Of a stretch of 64,000 nucleotides of DNA, positions 25,628 to 36,413 are shown one piece after another. Location of the stretch: the NCBI RefSeq assembly GCF_014649535.1, contig NZ_BMTF01000024.1, positions 31,404-95,403 of the forward strand. Direction: 5' to 3'. The position numbers and the translations under genes are program-made. Under the pieces are notes generated by a model. That model made no database searches, was not told where the DNA came from, and saw nothing but the letters and a program-made list of their open reading frames with translations. How positions within the stretch are numbered: the first letter of the stretch is position 1; each line of letters opens with the position of its first letter. The stretch comes from Streptomyces gelaticus (GTDB lineage Bacteria > Actinomycetota > Actinomycetes > Streptomycetales > Streptomycetaceae).

Positions 25628-27717
25628 GCTTCCTCCCCGGGAGCCTCGACGGGGGCGACCACGGCCAGGATCTGGTCCATGGCGACCGTCGCACCGGCGC
25701 TGACGTCCAGTTCGGTCACGGTCCCGGCGTGCGGGGCGGAGATGACGTGTTCCATCTTCATCGCCTCGACGACGAGCAGGCTCTGCCCGGCCACGACCTC
25801 GTCCCCGACCGCCACCTTCACCACGGTGACGGTCCCGGGCATGGGCGCGGCGAGCGTGTCCGCACCGGAACGGCCCGCGCCGGCCAGCGAGGCCGCCACC
25901 GGGTCGTGGTCCTGTACGTGCCAGCTGTCGCCGTCCCGGCCGAGCCACACCCCGTCCGGGGAGGCGGCATGGGTGAACGTGTGGGTGACACCGGCGAGTT
26001 CGAGCGTGAGGCGGTGCGAGGACAGCTCGGTCGGCCTGGCCGTCTCCCTGCCGCCGGGCAGCGGGGCCAGCGGACCGCACGTCCCCGTCACGGGCTCCGG
26101 CGGCTGCGGGCCCTCCCCGACATGGCCGAACGTCAGCTCCGTACCGGCCGGGCAGGAGCGCAGCGAGACCTGCACCGGGTCGTGGCCCGGCAGCCGGAAG
26201 TCGAGCACCGTGCGGGCCGGGGTGCCGCCGAGCCGCCAGCCGCTCGCCACCGAGAACGGGTCGACCCAGCCGGAGGCGTCGGCGGGGGAGGCGGCGGGGG
26301 CCGTGGACTGCCGCAGCAGCGCCGCCGCCGCGTACACCTCCTCGGGCACCCCCTCCGGCACCAGCCCGGCCGCCTCGCGCTCCACCAGCCCGGTGTCCAG
26401 ATCGCCCGCCACCACCGCCGGGTGGGCGAGCAGTCGGCGCAGGAAACCGGCGTTGGTCGGGACGCCGAGGATCACCGTGTCCGCGAGCGCCGCCCGCAGC
26501 CGGCGCAGGGCGGTGGCGCGGTCGGGGCCGTACGCGATGACCTTCGACAGCATCGGGTCGTACAGGCTGCCGACCTCGCCGCCCTCGCCGAGCCCGGAGT
26601 CCGTCCGCACCCCGTTGCCCTGCGGCTCGTGCAGTGCGAGGACCGTGCCGCCCGAGGGCAGGAAGCCGCGCCCCGGGTCCTCGGCGCAGATCCGGGCCTC
26701 GATCGCATGGCCGGTGAGCGCGATGTCCCGCTGCTCGTACGGGAGCTGTTCGCCCGCCGCGACCCTGAGCTGCCACTCGACCAGGTCCAGGCCGGTGATC
26801 AGCTCGGTGACCGGGTGCTCGACCTGGAGGCGGGTGTTCATCTCCATGAAGAAGTACGAGGCGGGGTCGTTGCCCGGGACGATGAACTCCACCGTGCCCG
26901 CGCCCACATAGCCGCAGGAGCGGGCCGCCTGGACGGCCGCCTCGCCCATCGCCGCCCGGGTCTCCTCGTCGAGCAGGACCGAGGGCGCCTCCTCGATGAT
27001 CTTCTGGTGGCGGCGCTGGAGCGAGCACTCGCGCTCACCGAGGTGGACCACGTTGCCGTGGGCGTCCGCCAGCACCTGGATCTCGATGTGCCGGGGGCGG
27101 TCGATCCACCGCTCCACCAGCAGGGTGTCGTCGCCGAACGAGGCCCGCGCCTCGCGCCGGGCGGCCGCGATCTCGTCCCCGAGCAGGGTCTCGTCGCGCA
27201 CCAGCCGCATGCCCTTGCCGCCGCCGCCCGCCGAGGGCTTCAGCAGCACCGGCATCCCGATCTCGCGGGCCGCGTCGACCAGCCGGTCGTCGGTGAGCCC
27301 GCTTCCCGAGGAGCCGGGCACCACCGGAACGCCGGCCGTCGCGACCGTCTCCTTGGCCCGGATCTTGTCGCCCATCAGCGTGATCGCGGAGGCGGGCGGG
27401 CCGATGAAGACCAGGCCCGCCTCGGCGCACGCCCGCGCGAAGCCCGCGTTCTCGGCGAGGAATCCGTATCCCGGGTGGACGGCCTGGGCGCCGGTGCGGC
27501 GGGCCGCGTCCAGCAGTGCGGGCACGCTCAGATAGCTCATGGCAGCCGGGGCGGGCCCGATCCGTACCGCCGTGTCGGCCTCCCTTACGTGCCGGGCGTC
27601 CGCGTCCGCGTCGCTGAAGACGGCGACGGACCGCACACCCAGCTCGCGCAGGGTCCGGATGACCCGGACCGCGATCTCGCCGCGGTTGGCGACAAGAACG
27701 GTGTCGAACATCGTCAT
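25624..27717 (-). CDS. Acyl-CoA (methylcrotonyl-type) carboxylase alpha subunit, biotinylated
   Basis: From ATG 27717 (AGGAAC 7 nt upstream), 697 aa. Biotin carboxylase domain (about 1-450: VLVANRGEIAVRVIR, ATP-grasp GGGGKGMR, EMNTRLQVEHPVTE), a linker domain, and a C-terminal biotin carboxyl carrier domain (about 620-690) with the biotinyl lysine in EAMKMEH. With the beta subunit 7 nt upstream it forms the carboxylase that converts 3-methylcrotonyl-CoA to 3-methylglutaconyl-CoA. Alpha subunits of this operon type may also accept acetyl- or propionyl-CoA partners. Confidence 0.94.
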   Translation of the reverse strand: MTMFDTVLVANRGEIAVRVIRTLRELGVRSVAVFSDADADARHVREADTAVRIGPAPAAMSYLSVPALLDAARRTGAQAVHPGYGFLAENAGFARACAEAGLVFIGPPASAITLMGDKIRAKETVATAGVPVVPGSSGSGLTDDRLVDAAREIGMPVLLKPSAGGGGKGMRLVRDETLLGDEIAAARREARASFGDDTLLVERWIDRPRHIEIQVLADAHGNVVHLGERECSLQRRHQKIIEEAPSVLLDEETRAAMGEAAVQAARSCGYVGAGTVEFIVPGNDPASYFFMEMNTRLQVEHPVTELITGLDLVEWQLRVAAGEQLPYEQRDIALTGHAIEARICAEDPGRGFLPSGGTVLALHEPQGNGVRTDSGLGEGGEVGSLYDPMLSKVIAYGPDRATALRRLRAALADTVILGVPTNAGFLRRLLAHPAVVAGDLDTGLVEREAAGLVPEGVPEEVYAAAALLRQSTAPAASPADASGWVDPFSVASGWRLGGTPARTVLDFRLPGHDPVQVSLRSCPAGTELTFGHVGEGPQPPEPVTGTCGPLAPLPGGRETARPTELSSHRLTLELAGVTHTFTHAASPDGVWLGRDGDSWHVQDHDPVAASLAGAGRSGADTLAAPMPGTVTVVKVAVGDEVVAGQSLLVVEAMKMEHVISAPHAGTVTELDVSAGATVAMDQILAVVAPVEAPGEEA

Positions 27718-27724
27718 CTGTTCC

Positions 27725-29347
<1,623 letters not shown>

Positions 29348-29378
29348 CGTGTCGAGCCCCCTTGCCCGTACCGCAGTG

Positions 29379-29422
29379 GTTAGTGACCGTTAACGTCTGA
29401 CCTCAGGTTAACGAGCGCTAAC
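29379..29422. promoter_or_regulatory. Tandem palindromic operators of leucine operon
   Basis: Two 16-bp dyads, GTTAGTGACCGTTAAC (29379-29394) and GTTAACGAGCGCTAAC (29407-29422), start 28 bp apart just upstream of the carboxylase beta gene. Both share GTTA at one end and TAAC at the other, with CG-rich centres. A third copy lies in the TetR promoter at 29666. Distribution over exactly these two promoters marks them as the sites of the neighbouring TetR repressor. Confidence 0.88.
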
Positions 29423-29665
29423 AGCCTTGTCCAGGCCGGTCGGCCGGTCCCCGCAGTGGTTCCGACAGGTATCGGTCATCTGTGTCCCGCAGGGGGTGCG
29501 CGCGGTGACGCTGTGGGCGTGGCCCGTGAAGGCGGAGGGAGGTCGCTGAACCGTGAGCACGGGCGGCGTGCCGCTGCCGTGCTCCGCCGGTACGGCGACC
29601 GGATTCGTCGGCGCCGACGGGGCCGGCAGGGTGACGGCCGTCCGGGTCGTGCCGGATCCGGGTGC

Positions 29666-29696
29666 GTTAACGTTCGCTAACCCGACTGTCTAGAAT
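29666..29696 (+). promoter_or_regulatory. TetR operator and leaderless promoter
   Basis: GTTAACGTTCGCTAAC (29666-29681) is the third operator copy and overlaps a plausible -35 (TTAACG at 29667-29672). TAGAAT at 29691-29696 is a good -10 with an 18-bp spacer. It ends only 7 nt before the TetR ATG, so transcription would begin at or next to the start codon. No ribosome site precedes the gene, in keeping with a leaderless mRNA under autoregulation. The rest of 29348-29703 holds no convincing gene. Confidence 0.8.
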
Positions 29697-29703
29697 CGAA
29701 TCC

Positions 29704-30309
29704 ATGACCACGAGGACGGACGCCCCCACCCGCCGCGAGCAGATCCTCAAGGAGGCCGCCCGCCTCTTCGCCGAGCGCGGCTTCCACGGTGTCGGTGTCG
29801 ACGAGATAGGCGCCGCCGTCGGTATCAGTGGCCCCGGGCTCTACCGCCACTTCCCCGGCAAGGACGCGATGCTCGCCGAGCTGCTGGTCGGGATCAGTGA
29901 GCGGCTGCTGGCGGGCGGGCAGCTGCGCGTCTCGGAGGACGCCGCCTGCGCGGACGGCTCCCCGCAGGCCCTGCTCGACGCGCTCATCGAGGGGCACATC
30001 GACTTCGCCCTCGACGACCGTCCCCTGATCACCCTCCACGACCGCGAGCTGGACCGGCTCCGGGACGCCGACCGCAAGCGGGTCCGCCAGCTCCAGCGGC
30101 AGTACGTCGAGGTGTGGGTGGAGGTGGTCCGCGAGATGTATCCGGAGCTGCCCGAGCACGAGGCCCGGGCCGCCGTCCACGCCGTCTTCGGCCTGCTGAA
30201 CTCGACCCCGCACCTGGGCCGGCCCGGTGCGCAGCCGGACCGTGCGGGCACGGCGGCACTGCTGCACCGGCTGGCGCGCGGCGCCTTCGAGGCGGCGGCC
30301 CGCGCGTAA
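29704..30309 (+). CDS. TetR-family repressor of leucine operon
   Basis: 201 aa. N-terminal HTH (residues about 10-55: REQILKEAARLFAERGFHGVGVDEI, VGISGPGLYRHFPGKDAML trimmed) followed by a helical ligand-binding domain with D/R-rich helices. By position and the shared operators it controls the divergent carboxylase-lyase-dehydrogenase operon and itself. The inducer is likely a leucine-pathway acyl-CoA, by analogy with other catabolic TetR proteins; unproven. The gene appears to be translated from a leaderless mRNA. Confidence 0.92.
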   Translation: MTTRTDAPTRREQILKEAARLFAERGFHGVGVDEIGAAVGISGPGLYRHFPGKDAMLAELLVGISERLLAGGQLRVSEDAACADGSPQALLDALIEGHIDFALDDRPLITLHDRELDRLRDADRKRVRQLQRQYVEVWVEVVREMYPELPEHEARAAVHAVFGLLNSTPHLGRPGAQPDRAGTAALLHRLARGAFEAAARA

Positions 30310-30387
30310 GGGCTCGGCGGGTGCCCGGTGGGTGCCGGCGGGTGGGTCCGTGATTTCCACCCGGTATTGAATATATGAATTGATGCG

Positions 30388-30420
30388 AAAGGGATGAGGT
30401 GTCTCCTCATAATTCCCTTT
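30388..30420 (+). terminator. Hairpin with pyrimidine tract
   Basis: AAAGGGA-TGAGG pairs with CCTCA-(TAAT)-TCCCTTT around a TGTCT loop, and CCCTTCCCTTTTCC follows. It lies 78 nt after the TetR stop and 99 nt before the glycosyltransferase start, in the AT-richest stretch of the area (30355-30520). It may end the TetR transcript or act as a leader element of the glycosylation genes. Confidence 0.65.
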
Positions 30421-30519
30421 CCCTTCCCTTTTCCTCGAAGAGCTTCGTCGGTCGCAGTTTCGCGAGGCCCCCAGGCTTATGGTTTGAGCTGTCCCGCCCA
30501 CGCCTGATGGGGAATTTAA

Positions 30520-31989
30520 ATGAAAACATGTCAGGTTTCGATCGTTGTCCCCTGTTTCAATGAGGACGAGGTCATCGAGGTGTTCCACCGTGCGTTGATC
30601 TCTGCCCTCGAACCGACGCGGCGGACCTTCGAGATCTGTTATGTCGACGACGGCAGCAGCGACCGGACCAGGCTCCGGATCGGTTCGCTCGCCACTTCGG
30701 ACCGGCGGGTCCGCTACACCTCCTTCAGCCGTAATTTCGGCAAGGAGGCCGCCATGCTCGCCGGACTGCGCATGTCCCGCGGCGACGCCGTCGTCCTCAT
30801 GGACGCCGACCTCCAGCACCCGCCCGAACTGCTGCCCCGCATGCTGGAGTTGCGGCAGTGCGGCTACGACCAGGTCGTCGCGCGGCGCGACCGCGCGGGA
30901 GAGGGCGCCCTGCGCACCTTTCTCAGCGCCCTTTACTACCAGGCCATGGGCCGGTGCATGGACGTCGAGGTCGTCGACGGCGACGGCGACTTCAGGCTGC
31001 TGTCGCGCACCGCCGTGGACGCCGTGCTCGCGCTGCCCGAGACCAACCGGTTCTCCAAGGGGATCTTCTCCTGGATCGGCTTCGACACCGTCGGTTTCAC
31101 CTACCGGAACATCCAGCGCGCGGCAGGACGTTCGAAGTGGGGCGGCAGACGCCTGCTCAACTACGGGATCGACGGGCTGGTCTCGTTCAACAGCCATCCG
31201 CTGCGCCTGGCCATCCACATCGGTCTCGCGCTCGCGCTCGCGGCACTGGGATACGCCGTGTGGACCATCGTCGGCGTCGTGCTCCACGGTGTCGTCGTAC
31301 CCGGTTACACCACCCTGCTGACCGCCGTCGTGGCGCTCGGCGGAATCCAGCTCGCCACGCTCGGCGTCATCGGCGAATACGTGGGACGGATCTATTCCGA
31401 GTCGAAACGCCGCCCGCACTACCTGGTACGGGAGACGAACGAATCTCCGCACGTCCGCCCGGCCGATGTCCCGGGAGAGGTGCGTCCGGGCCCGTCCGGC
31501 CCCGGGGGCGGGAGGCCGTCGGCGCGACGCACCGGGGCGACCGCGCTCGGGGCATCGAGGAGACGCACCCTGCGCCAGTTCATCGAATTCGGGTTGATCG
31601 GAATCATCAATACGGCGGTATATCTCGCGGTATACGCCTCACTGAATGCCTGGATTCCCTATCTGGCCGCACACGTCATCGGATACGCGGTCAGTGTCGT
31701 GGGATCATTCCTGCTCAACTCCTTCATCACCTGCCGCACGAAGCCGACCTGGCACGCCTTCGTCCGGTATCCCCTGTCGAGCGTCGTCAATCTCGTACTC
31801 ACCGGAATTCTGCTCTACCTCGGCGTGAGCGGGCTGGGCATGGACAAGAACATCGCCGCCGTGGCCGCGGGGATCCTCGCCACCCCCTTCTCGTTCCTGC
31901 TCGCCCGTTGGGCCATCGACTCCGGTGCCGCCCTCGCCCGGCAGGGCGGCGGCCCGGCCGAGAGCAGTGCCGGACACACCACACCGTGA
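30520..31989 (+). CDS. GtrB-GtrA fusion: polyprenyl-phosphate glycosyltransferase plus flippase
   Basis: A 489-aa two-part membrane protein. Residues 1-about 240 are a GT2 domain of the dolichyl-phosphate mannose synthase/GtrB class (VSIVVPCFNEDEVIEVF, CYVDDGSSD, MDADLQHPPE), followed by two C-terminal helices (245-305). After a Pro/Gly/Arg linker (320-355), residues 360-475 form a four-helix GtrA-like domain (QFIEFGLIGIINTAVY and IGYAVSVVGSFLLN). GtrB loads a sugar on undecaprenyl phosphate and GtrA flips it. The two are usually separate genes, so the fusion is notable. Codons are less G/C-biased than in neighbours, hinting at acquisition. Confidence 0.9.
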   Translation: MKTCQVSIVVPCFNEDEVIEVFHRALISALEPTRRTFEICYVDDGSSDRTRLRIGSLATSDRRVRYTSFSRNFGKEAAMLAGLRMSRGDAVVLMDADLQHPPELLPRMLELRQCGYDQVVARRDRAGEGALRTFLSALYYQAMGRCMDVEVVDGDGDFRLLSRTAVDAVLALPETNRFSKGIFSWIGFDTVGFTYRNIQRAAGRSKWGGRRLLNYGIDGLVSFNSHPLRLAIHIGLALALAALGYAVWTIVGVVLHGVVVPGYTTLLTAVVALGGIQLATLGVIGEYVGRIYSESKRRPHYLVRETNESPHVRPADVPGEVRPGPSGPGGGRPSARRTGATALGASRRRTLRQFIEFGLIGIINTAVYLAVYASLNAWIPYLAAHVIGYAVSVVGSFLLNSFITCRTKPTWHAFVRYPLSSVVNLVLTGILLYLGVSGLGMDKNIAAVAAGILATPFSFLLARWAIDSGAALARQGGGPAESSAGHTTP

Positions 31990-32046
31990 ACCCACCGCAT
32001 GAACTTCTCGGCACGCAGGACGCGAGCAACCTAGGAAGGGCAACCA

Positions 32047-33573
32047 GTGCACATGACCACGGACATGTCGAAATCCGTCGGCACACAGACGGAGGGCGAG
32101 GAATCCTCCCGGCCGGAACCACCCCCTCCGGGCACCGCGCGGCGGCGGTGGACGGCGATCGGGACATCGGGCCTCGCCCTGCTGCCGCTCGCCCTGCTCG
32201 GCGCGGCCTTCTGGATCGGTCGGCTGGTCCGTCCGGGAGGGGACGACTGGTGCTTCCTCCCGGTGGTACGGGACGGAGGCGCCTCGGGGATGATCGGAAA
32301 GTTCTTTCTCCACGACAACGGACGCATCGCCAACGCGCTGCTCGTCATCGGCTACGGATCCTTCGGCGTCCCGGGCCACCAATGGTTCGCCCTGGTCAGC
32401 GGGGTGCTCATGCTGGGCATCCTCTGGGCGCTGATCGCCTCCGCGCTCAAGCGGGCCGGGCTGACCGCGCCGCGCGGGCTGGCGCTGCTGGTGGCCGCGA
32501 CGGCGGCGGCGCTCTTCTTCTTCGCGACGCCCAACCCGTACAAGGCGTTCTACTGGCCCGCCAACTCCGTCTCGCACACCGTCGCGCCGGTGCTGGCCTG
32601 CGCCGCCGTGATCCCCTTGCTGCGCGCACGGACACGGCGGGGACGCGACTTCGCGCTGGGCGTCGCGTACCTGGCGGGGATCTTCATCGGCACCCTGTCG
32701 GAGGAGACATCGGTCGTCGCGTGCGTCGTGCTCGCCACCGTCCTGCTGATGAGCCGGTGGGCCCTTCCCGGGGCGGGCCGGACCCGTACGCGCGTCTGGT
32801 GCGTGGTTGCCTTCGCCGGGGTCGCCGTCGGGACGGCCATCCTGTATCTGTCGCCCGGCGCACGCGCCCGGCGTGAACGGTTCGGCGCCGACGGCGCCTC
32901 CATGTTCGGCCCCGAGGCGCTGATCGCGTCGCTGCGGGCGTTCGGGCACGTCCTGGGGACGGTCTTCACGACCTGGCAGTACCTGGGAGCGGTCGCCGTC
33001 GGCGTGCTGCTGGGCCTGCTGGTGCGCGGAGGCGAGGGAGGAACGGACGGGCCGGACGGGTCCCTGCGCCGCAGGCCCCTCCTCCTGGTTCTCGTCGGAT
33101 TCCTCGCCTTCCTGGTCTCCGGCTACCTCTGCATCGTCGTCGCCTACCCGCCCTTCGGCGCGAGCGTGGTGAGCGCGTCGCGCATCTGGGGCGACTTCCT
33201 CCTGTTCTACGTGCTGTTCCTGGTCGGCGTCGGCGCCCTGATGGGACGGGCGTTGCGGGCCCGCAGGTGGGGGATCCGCGCGGCGACGGCGGCGGCCGCC
33301 GCCGTCGTGTGCGCCGCGACCTGCGTCGGCCTCGCCGTCCCGCTGCTCCGGCTGGAACGGCAGATGGACGTGCGTGCCCAGCGGTGGGACCGGCAGGACC
33401 GCTCACTGAGGGCCGGGGCGGCGCGCGGCGCCCAGGTGCTCCCGTACACGCCGGTATCGGTCAGCGGGATGCTGGAGCCGTTCGGCAACCACGGCAAGCG
33501 GGCGTGGCCGGCGAAATGCGTCGCCCAGTACTACCACCTGGAGAAGATCACGCCTTCGACCCGGCTGCCCTGA
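32047..33573 (+). CDS. GtrC/DUF6056-like membrane glycosyltransferase
   Basis: GTG at 32047 follows GGAAGG by 8 nt and gives 508 aa. About eleven hydrophobic helices, with a conserved extracytoplasmic loop after the first helix holding DDWCF and a later TPNPYKAFYWPANSVSH. A D/E pair early in the first loop and large multi-TM architecture resemble GT-C enzymes that take sugar from polyprenyl phosphate. It follows the GtrBA fusion by 57 nt, so the pair makes a complete three-function Gtr module that probably decorates a wall polymer or surface protein. Confidence 0.82.
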   Translation: MHMTTDMSKSVGTQTEGEESSRPEPPPPGTARRRWTAIGTSGLALLPLALLGAAFWIGRLVRPGGDDWCFLPVVRDGGASGMIGKFFLHDNGRIANALLVIGYGSFGVPGHQWFALVSGVLMLGILWALIASALKRAGLTAPRGLALLVAATAAALFFFATPNPYKAFYWPANSVSHTVAPVLACAAVIPLLRARTRRGRDFALGVAYLAGIFIGTLSEETSVVACVVLATVLLMSRWALPGAGRTRTRVWCVVAFAGVAVGTAILYLSPGARARRERFGADGASMFGPEALIASLRAFGHVLGTVFTTWQYLGAVAVGVLLGLLVRGGEGGTDGPDGSLRRRPLLLVLVGFLAFLVSGYLCIVVAYPPFGASVVSASRIWGDFLLFYVLFLVGVGALMGRALRARRWGIRAATAAAAAVVCAATCVGLAVPLLRLERQMDVRAQRWDRQDRSLRAGAARGAQVLPYTPVSVSGMLEPFGNHGKRAWPAKCVAQYYHLEKITPSTRLP

Positions 33574-33648
33574 GCGGCGGGCCGGGCCGATCGGTCCGCC
33601 GCGCGAGACATCCGGCACACTGCGCACACCTGACGGCACAATGGGTTC

Positions 33649-34434
33649 ATGCCTATACCCAGCCGTGCCGCCCTCGTCGAACACCTCGTCCGCACGCGCA
33701 TAGCCGGAGACGTCGCGACACCACGCGACAACAACCTCTCCCACTACCGCAAGCTCGCCAACGGCGACCGCCACTACTGGCTGGGGCTGGAGCTCGGGGA
33801 CCGGTGGCGCGACGAGCAGGACGTGCTGGCGGTGATGGCCGAGCGCTGCGGGGTCAGTGACGACCCGGAGCACCGGTTCGGACAGGACACCATCGACCCG
33901 GAGCTGACCGTCGACGCGCTGGAGCGGATGGCGGCGCGGCTGCGGAAGGCGGTGGCGGGGTCGGAGCGGGTGCTGTTCGCGACCGGGCACCCGGGCGGGC
34001 TCCTCGATGTGCACCGGCAGACCGCCCAGGCGCTGCGGGCCGCCGGATGCGAGATCGTGACGATTCCCTCGGGGCTGATCGCCGACGAGGGCATGGTGTT
34101 CCAGTTCGCGGACGTCGCGGTGCAGGAGCGCGGCGCCACCCTCTGGCACACGCACTCGCCCGCCCCGATGGCCGCGATCCTGGACGGCCTGGAGCGCGAG
34201 GGCCGCCCGCTGCCGGACCTGGTGGTCGCCGATCACGGTTGGGCGGGGTGCGCGGCGCAGCGCGGGCTGGACGCGATGGGATACGCGGACTGCAACGACC
34301 CGGCGCTCTTCCTCGGCGAGGCGGAGGGGACGCTCCAGGTGGCCGTCCCGCTGGACGACCATGTGCTGGACCCGCGGTTCTATGACCCGATGACGGAGTA
34401 CCTCCTGGACGCGGCGGGGCTGATCGGGGGCTGA
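33649..34434 (+). CDS. Phosphatase-like conserved protein
   Basis: This 261-aa soluble protein is of a Streptomyces family labelled as phosphatase, a name I recall rather than can demonstrate. Visible features: NNLSHYRKLANGDRHYWLGLE, LFATGHPGGLLDVHRQTAQALRAAG and DLVVADHGWAGCAAQRGLD. Conserved His and Asp residues (TGHPGG, HTHSP, ADHGW) suggest metal-dependent hydrolysis. CACAAT ends 6 nt before the ATG and no ribosome site is evident, so the mRNA may be leaderless. Substrate unknown. Confidence 0.75.
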   Translation: MPIPSRAALVEHLVRTRIAGDVATPRDNNLSHYRKLANGDRHYWLGLELGDRWRDEQDVLAVMAERCGVSDDPEHRFGQDTIDPELTVDALERMAARLRKAVAGSERVLFATGHPGGLLDVHRQTAQALRAAGCEIVTIPSGLIADEGMVFQFADVAVQERGATLWHTHSPAPMAAILDGLEREGRPLPDLVVADHGWAGCAAQRGLDAMGYADCNDPALFLGEAEGTLQVAVPLDDHVLDPRFYDPMTEYLLDAAGLIGG

Positions 34435-34497
34435 TCCGGGGGGCCGCACGACGGGGCGGGCCCGCAGGAACGGAGGACACCGGGCGGGTCCGCCCGA

Positions 34498-35466
34498 TCA
34501 GGTACCGGCCCCCCGCCGCAGCCTCAGGGCCGGGGTGGGGTCCAGGTACACCCGGCGGATCGACGGATAGCGCTCCCGCAGCTGTTCCTCCGCCTCCTCG
34601 CACGCCCACTCGACCTGGCCGGCGGTCGAGGCGTCCCGGAAGTCGATCTTCGCGGCGACCAGGATCTCGGCCGGACCCTGGATGAGCGTGGTGAGTTCCA
34701 GTACGTCGATGATGTGCGGGACGGAGAGCAGTTCCTCGCGGATGCCGGCACGCATCGCCTTCGGCACCGGGCGGCCGATGAGCAGCTGGGCGTTGGACCG
34801 GCCCAGAACCCAGGCGACGTACACCAGCAGCAGACCGATCAGGACCGACGCGATGCCGTCCCAGACCCCGGACCCGGTCAGCTGGCCGCCGAGCAGGCCG
34901 CCTGCGGCGAGCAGCAGCCCCACCAGTGCCGCCGAGTCCTCCATCACCACGGCCTTGACGGCGGTGTCGGGGGTGTGGCGGAGGTAGTGCCGGAGGGGCG
35001 CTCGCAGCCGCGCGGCCTCGCCGCGGACCTGCCGGATCCCGGTGCGCAGCGAGTAGCCCTCCAGCAGGAAGGCCACCGCGAGCACGACGTACGAGACGAG
35101 CGGATCGCCGAGCTCCTCGCCCTTCGCGAGGGTGTGGACGCCGTCGTAGACGGAGAAGACCGCACCGCCGACGAACGTGGCCACGGAGGCGAGCATCGCC
35201 CAGATGTAGCGCTCCGGGCCGTAGCCCAGCGGGTGTTCCTCGTCGGCGGGCCTGTCACTGCGCTTCAGTGCGGTGAGCAGCAGCAGCTCGGTCACCGTGT
35301 CGGCGACCGAGTGCGCCGCCTCGGAGAGCATCGCGCTCGACCCGCTGATCAGCCCGGCGACGACCTTCGCCGCGGCGATGCCCAGATTGGCCGCCGCCGC
35401 GACGACGACCGTGACCATGGACTGCCCGCCCCCGGTCTTCGCGCCACTCGTGGTCTCGTCGCTCAT
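34498..35466 (-). CDS. Cation diffusion facilitator transporter
   Basis: From ATG 35466, 322 aa with six transmembrane helices and a C-terminal cytoplasmic domain. The metal site in TM2 is SEAAHSVADTVTE (H-x3-D). TM5 carries VMEDSAALVG, with E-D in place of the H-x3-D of CzcD-type members, as in the ZnT9-like branch. CDF proteins export Zn(II), Co(II), Mn(II) or Fe(II) by proton antiport. The terminal domain ends with a degenerate Arg-rich tail. No metal regulator lies nearby. Confidence 0.9.
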   Translation of the reverse strand: MSDETTSGAKTGGGQSMVTVVVAAAANLGIAAAKVVAGLISGSSAMLSEAAHSVADTVTELLLLTALKRSDRPADEEHPLGYGPERYIWAMLASVATFVGGAVFSVYDGVHTLAKGEELGDPLVSYVVLAVAFLLEGYSLRTGIRQVRGEAARLRAPLRHYLRHTPDTAVKAVVMEDSAALVGLLLAAGGLLGGQLTGSGVWDGIASVLIGLLLVYVAWVLGRSNAQLLIGRPVPKAMRAGIREELLSVPHIIDVLELTTLIQGPAEILVAAKIDFRDASTAGQVEWACEEAEEQLRERYPSIRRVYLDPTPALRLRRGAGT

Positions 35467-35518
35467 GGTGCGGAGTATGTCCGAATCGACGGGACACGGC
35501 CCGTCGGTGCGGCGCGCG

Positions 35519-36394
35519 TCAGCCCCGGGGAACGCGGACCACGCCCTCCTGGATGACGGTGATCGCCAGCCGGCCGTCCTGGGTGTGGATCCGGGCCTGG
35601 CCGAGCCCGCGCCCACCGGAGGCGGACGGCGACTCCTGGTCGTACAGCAGCCATTCGTCGGCCCGGAACGGCCGGTGGAACCACATCGCGTGGTCCAGGC
35701 TCGCGCCGACCACGTCGCCGACCGCCCAGCCACCGCGCCCATGGGCCAGGAGCACCGAGTCGAGCAGCGTCATGTCGGAGACGTACGTCGCCATGCAGAC
35801 ATGGAGCAGCGGATCGTCCGCGAGCTTGCCGTTGGTGCGGAACCACACCTGGGAGCGGGGTTCGCGCGGTTCGCCGACGCTGCCGAAGGGCGGGGCGTCC
35901 ACGTACCGCAGGTCGACCGCGGCCCGCGCCTCGATCAGCCGGTCCACTACCTCCGGCTCGCTGAAGCGGTCCGCGTACCGGGGCAGCAGCTGCTCTGCCG
36001 TGGGCAGTGTCTCCGGGTCCGGGGCGGGCGGCATCGGCGCCTGGTGCTCCAGGCCTTCCTCGTACGTCTGGAACGAGGCCGAGAGGTGGAAGATCGGCTG
36101 GCCGTGCTGGACGGCGACGACCCGGCGGGTGGTGAAGGAGCGACCGTCGCGGATGCGGTCGACGCTGTAGACGATCGGCGCGCCCGGGTCGCCCATCCGC
36201 AGGAAGTAGGAGTGCAGGGAGTGGGCGCTCCGGTCGGCGGGGACGGTGCGGCCCGCGGCGACCAGGGCCTGGGCCGCGACCTGGCCGCCGAAGACGCGGG
36301 GCACGAGGGCCGAACGGCTCGTACCCCGGAAGATGTCCCGCTCGATCTGCTCCAGGTCGAGCAGATCGAGCAGGGAGTCCAGTGCTGCGCTCAT
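35519..36394 (-). CDS. tesB: Acyl-CoA thioesterase II
   Basis: The 291-aa protein has the double hot-dog fold of TesB: N-terminal LVPRVFGGQVAAQALVAAGRTV and HSYFLRMGDPGAPIVY, C-terminal LDHAMWFHRPFRADEWLLY. The catalytic Asp/Gln/Thr triad regions (DHAMWFH and the preceding D) are present. It hydrolyses medium- and long-chain acyl-CoAs in the cytoplasm. It lies 19 nt downstream of an acyl-CoA dehydrogenase gene in the same direction, so fatty-acid or branched acyl turnover is a common theme. Confidence 0.93.
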   Translation of the reverse strand: MSAALDSLLDLLDLEQIERDIFRGTSRSALVPRVFGGQVAAQALVAAGRTVPADRSAHSLHSYFLRMGDPGAPIVYSVDRIRDGRSFTTRRVVAVQHGQPIFHLSASFQTYEEGLEHQAPMPPAPDPETLPTAEQLLPRYADRFSEPEVVDRLIEARAAVDLRYVDAPPFGSVGEPREPRSQVWFRTNGKLADDPLLHVCMATYVSDMTLLDSVLLAHGRGGWAVGDVVGASLDHAMWFHRPFRADEWLLYDQESPSASGGRGLGQARIHTQDGRLAITVIQEGVVRVPRG

Positions 36395-36413
36395 GGAAGG
36401 AACGTAGCCGCTC

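Noticed and set aside
29456..29680. 74-aa Arg/Gly-rich plus-strand frame between carboxylase and TetR genes
   Set aside because: Low complexity and no start signal; the region is explained by operators and promoter.
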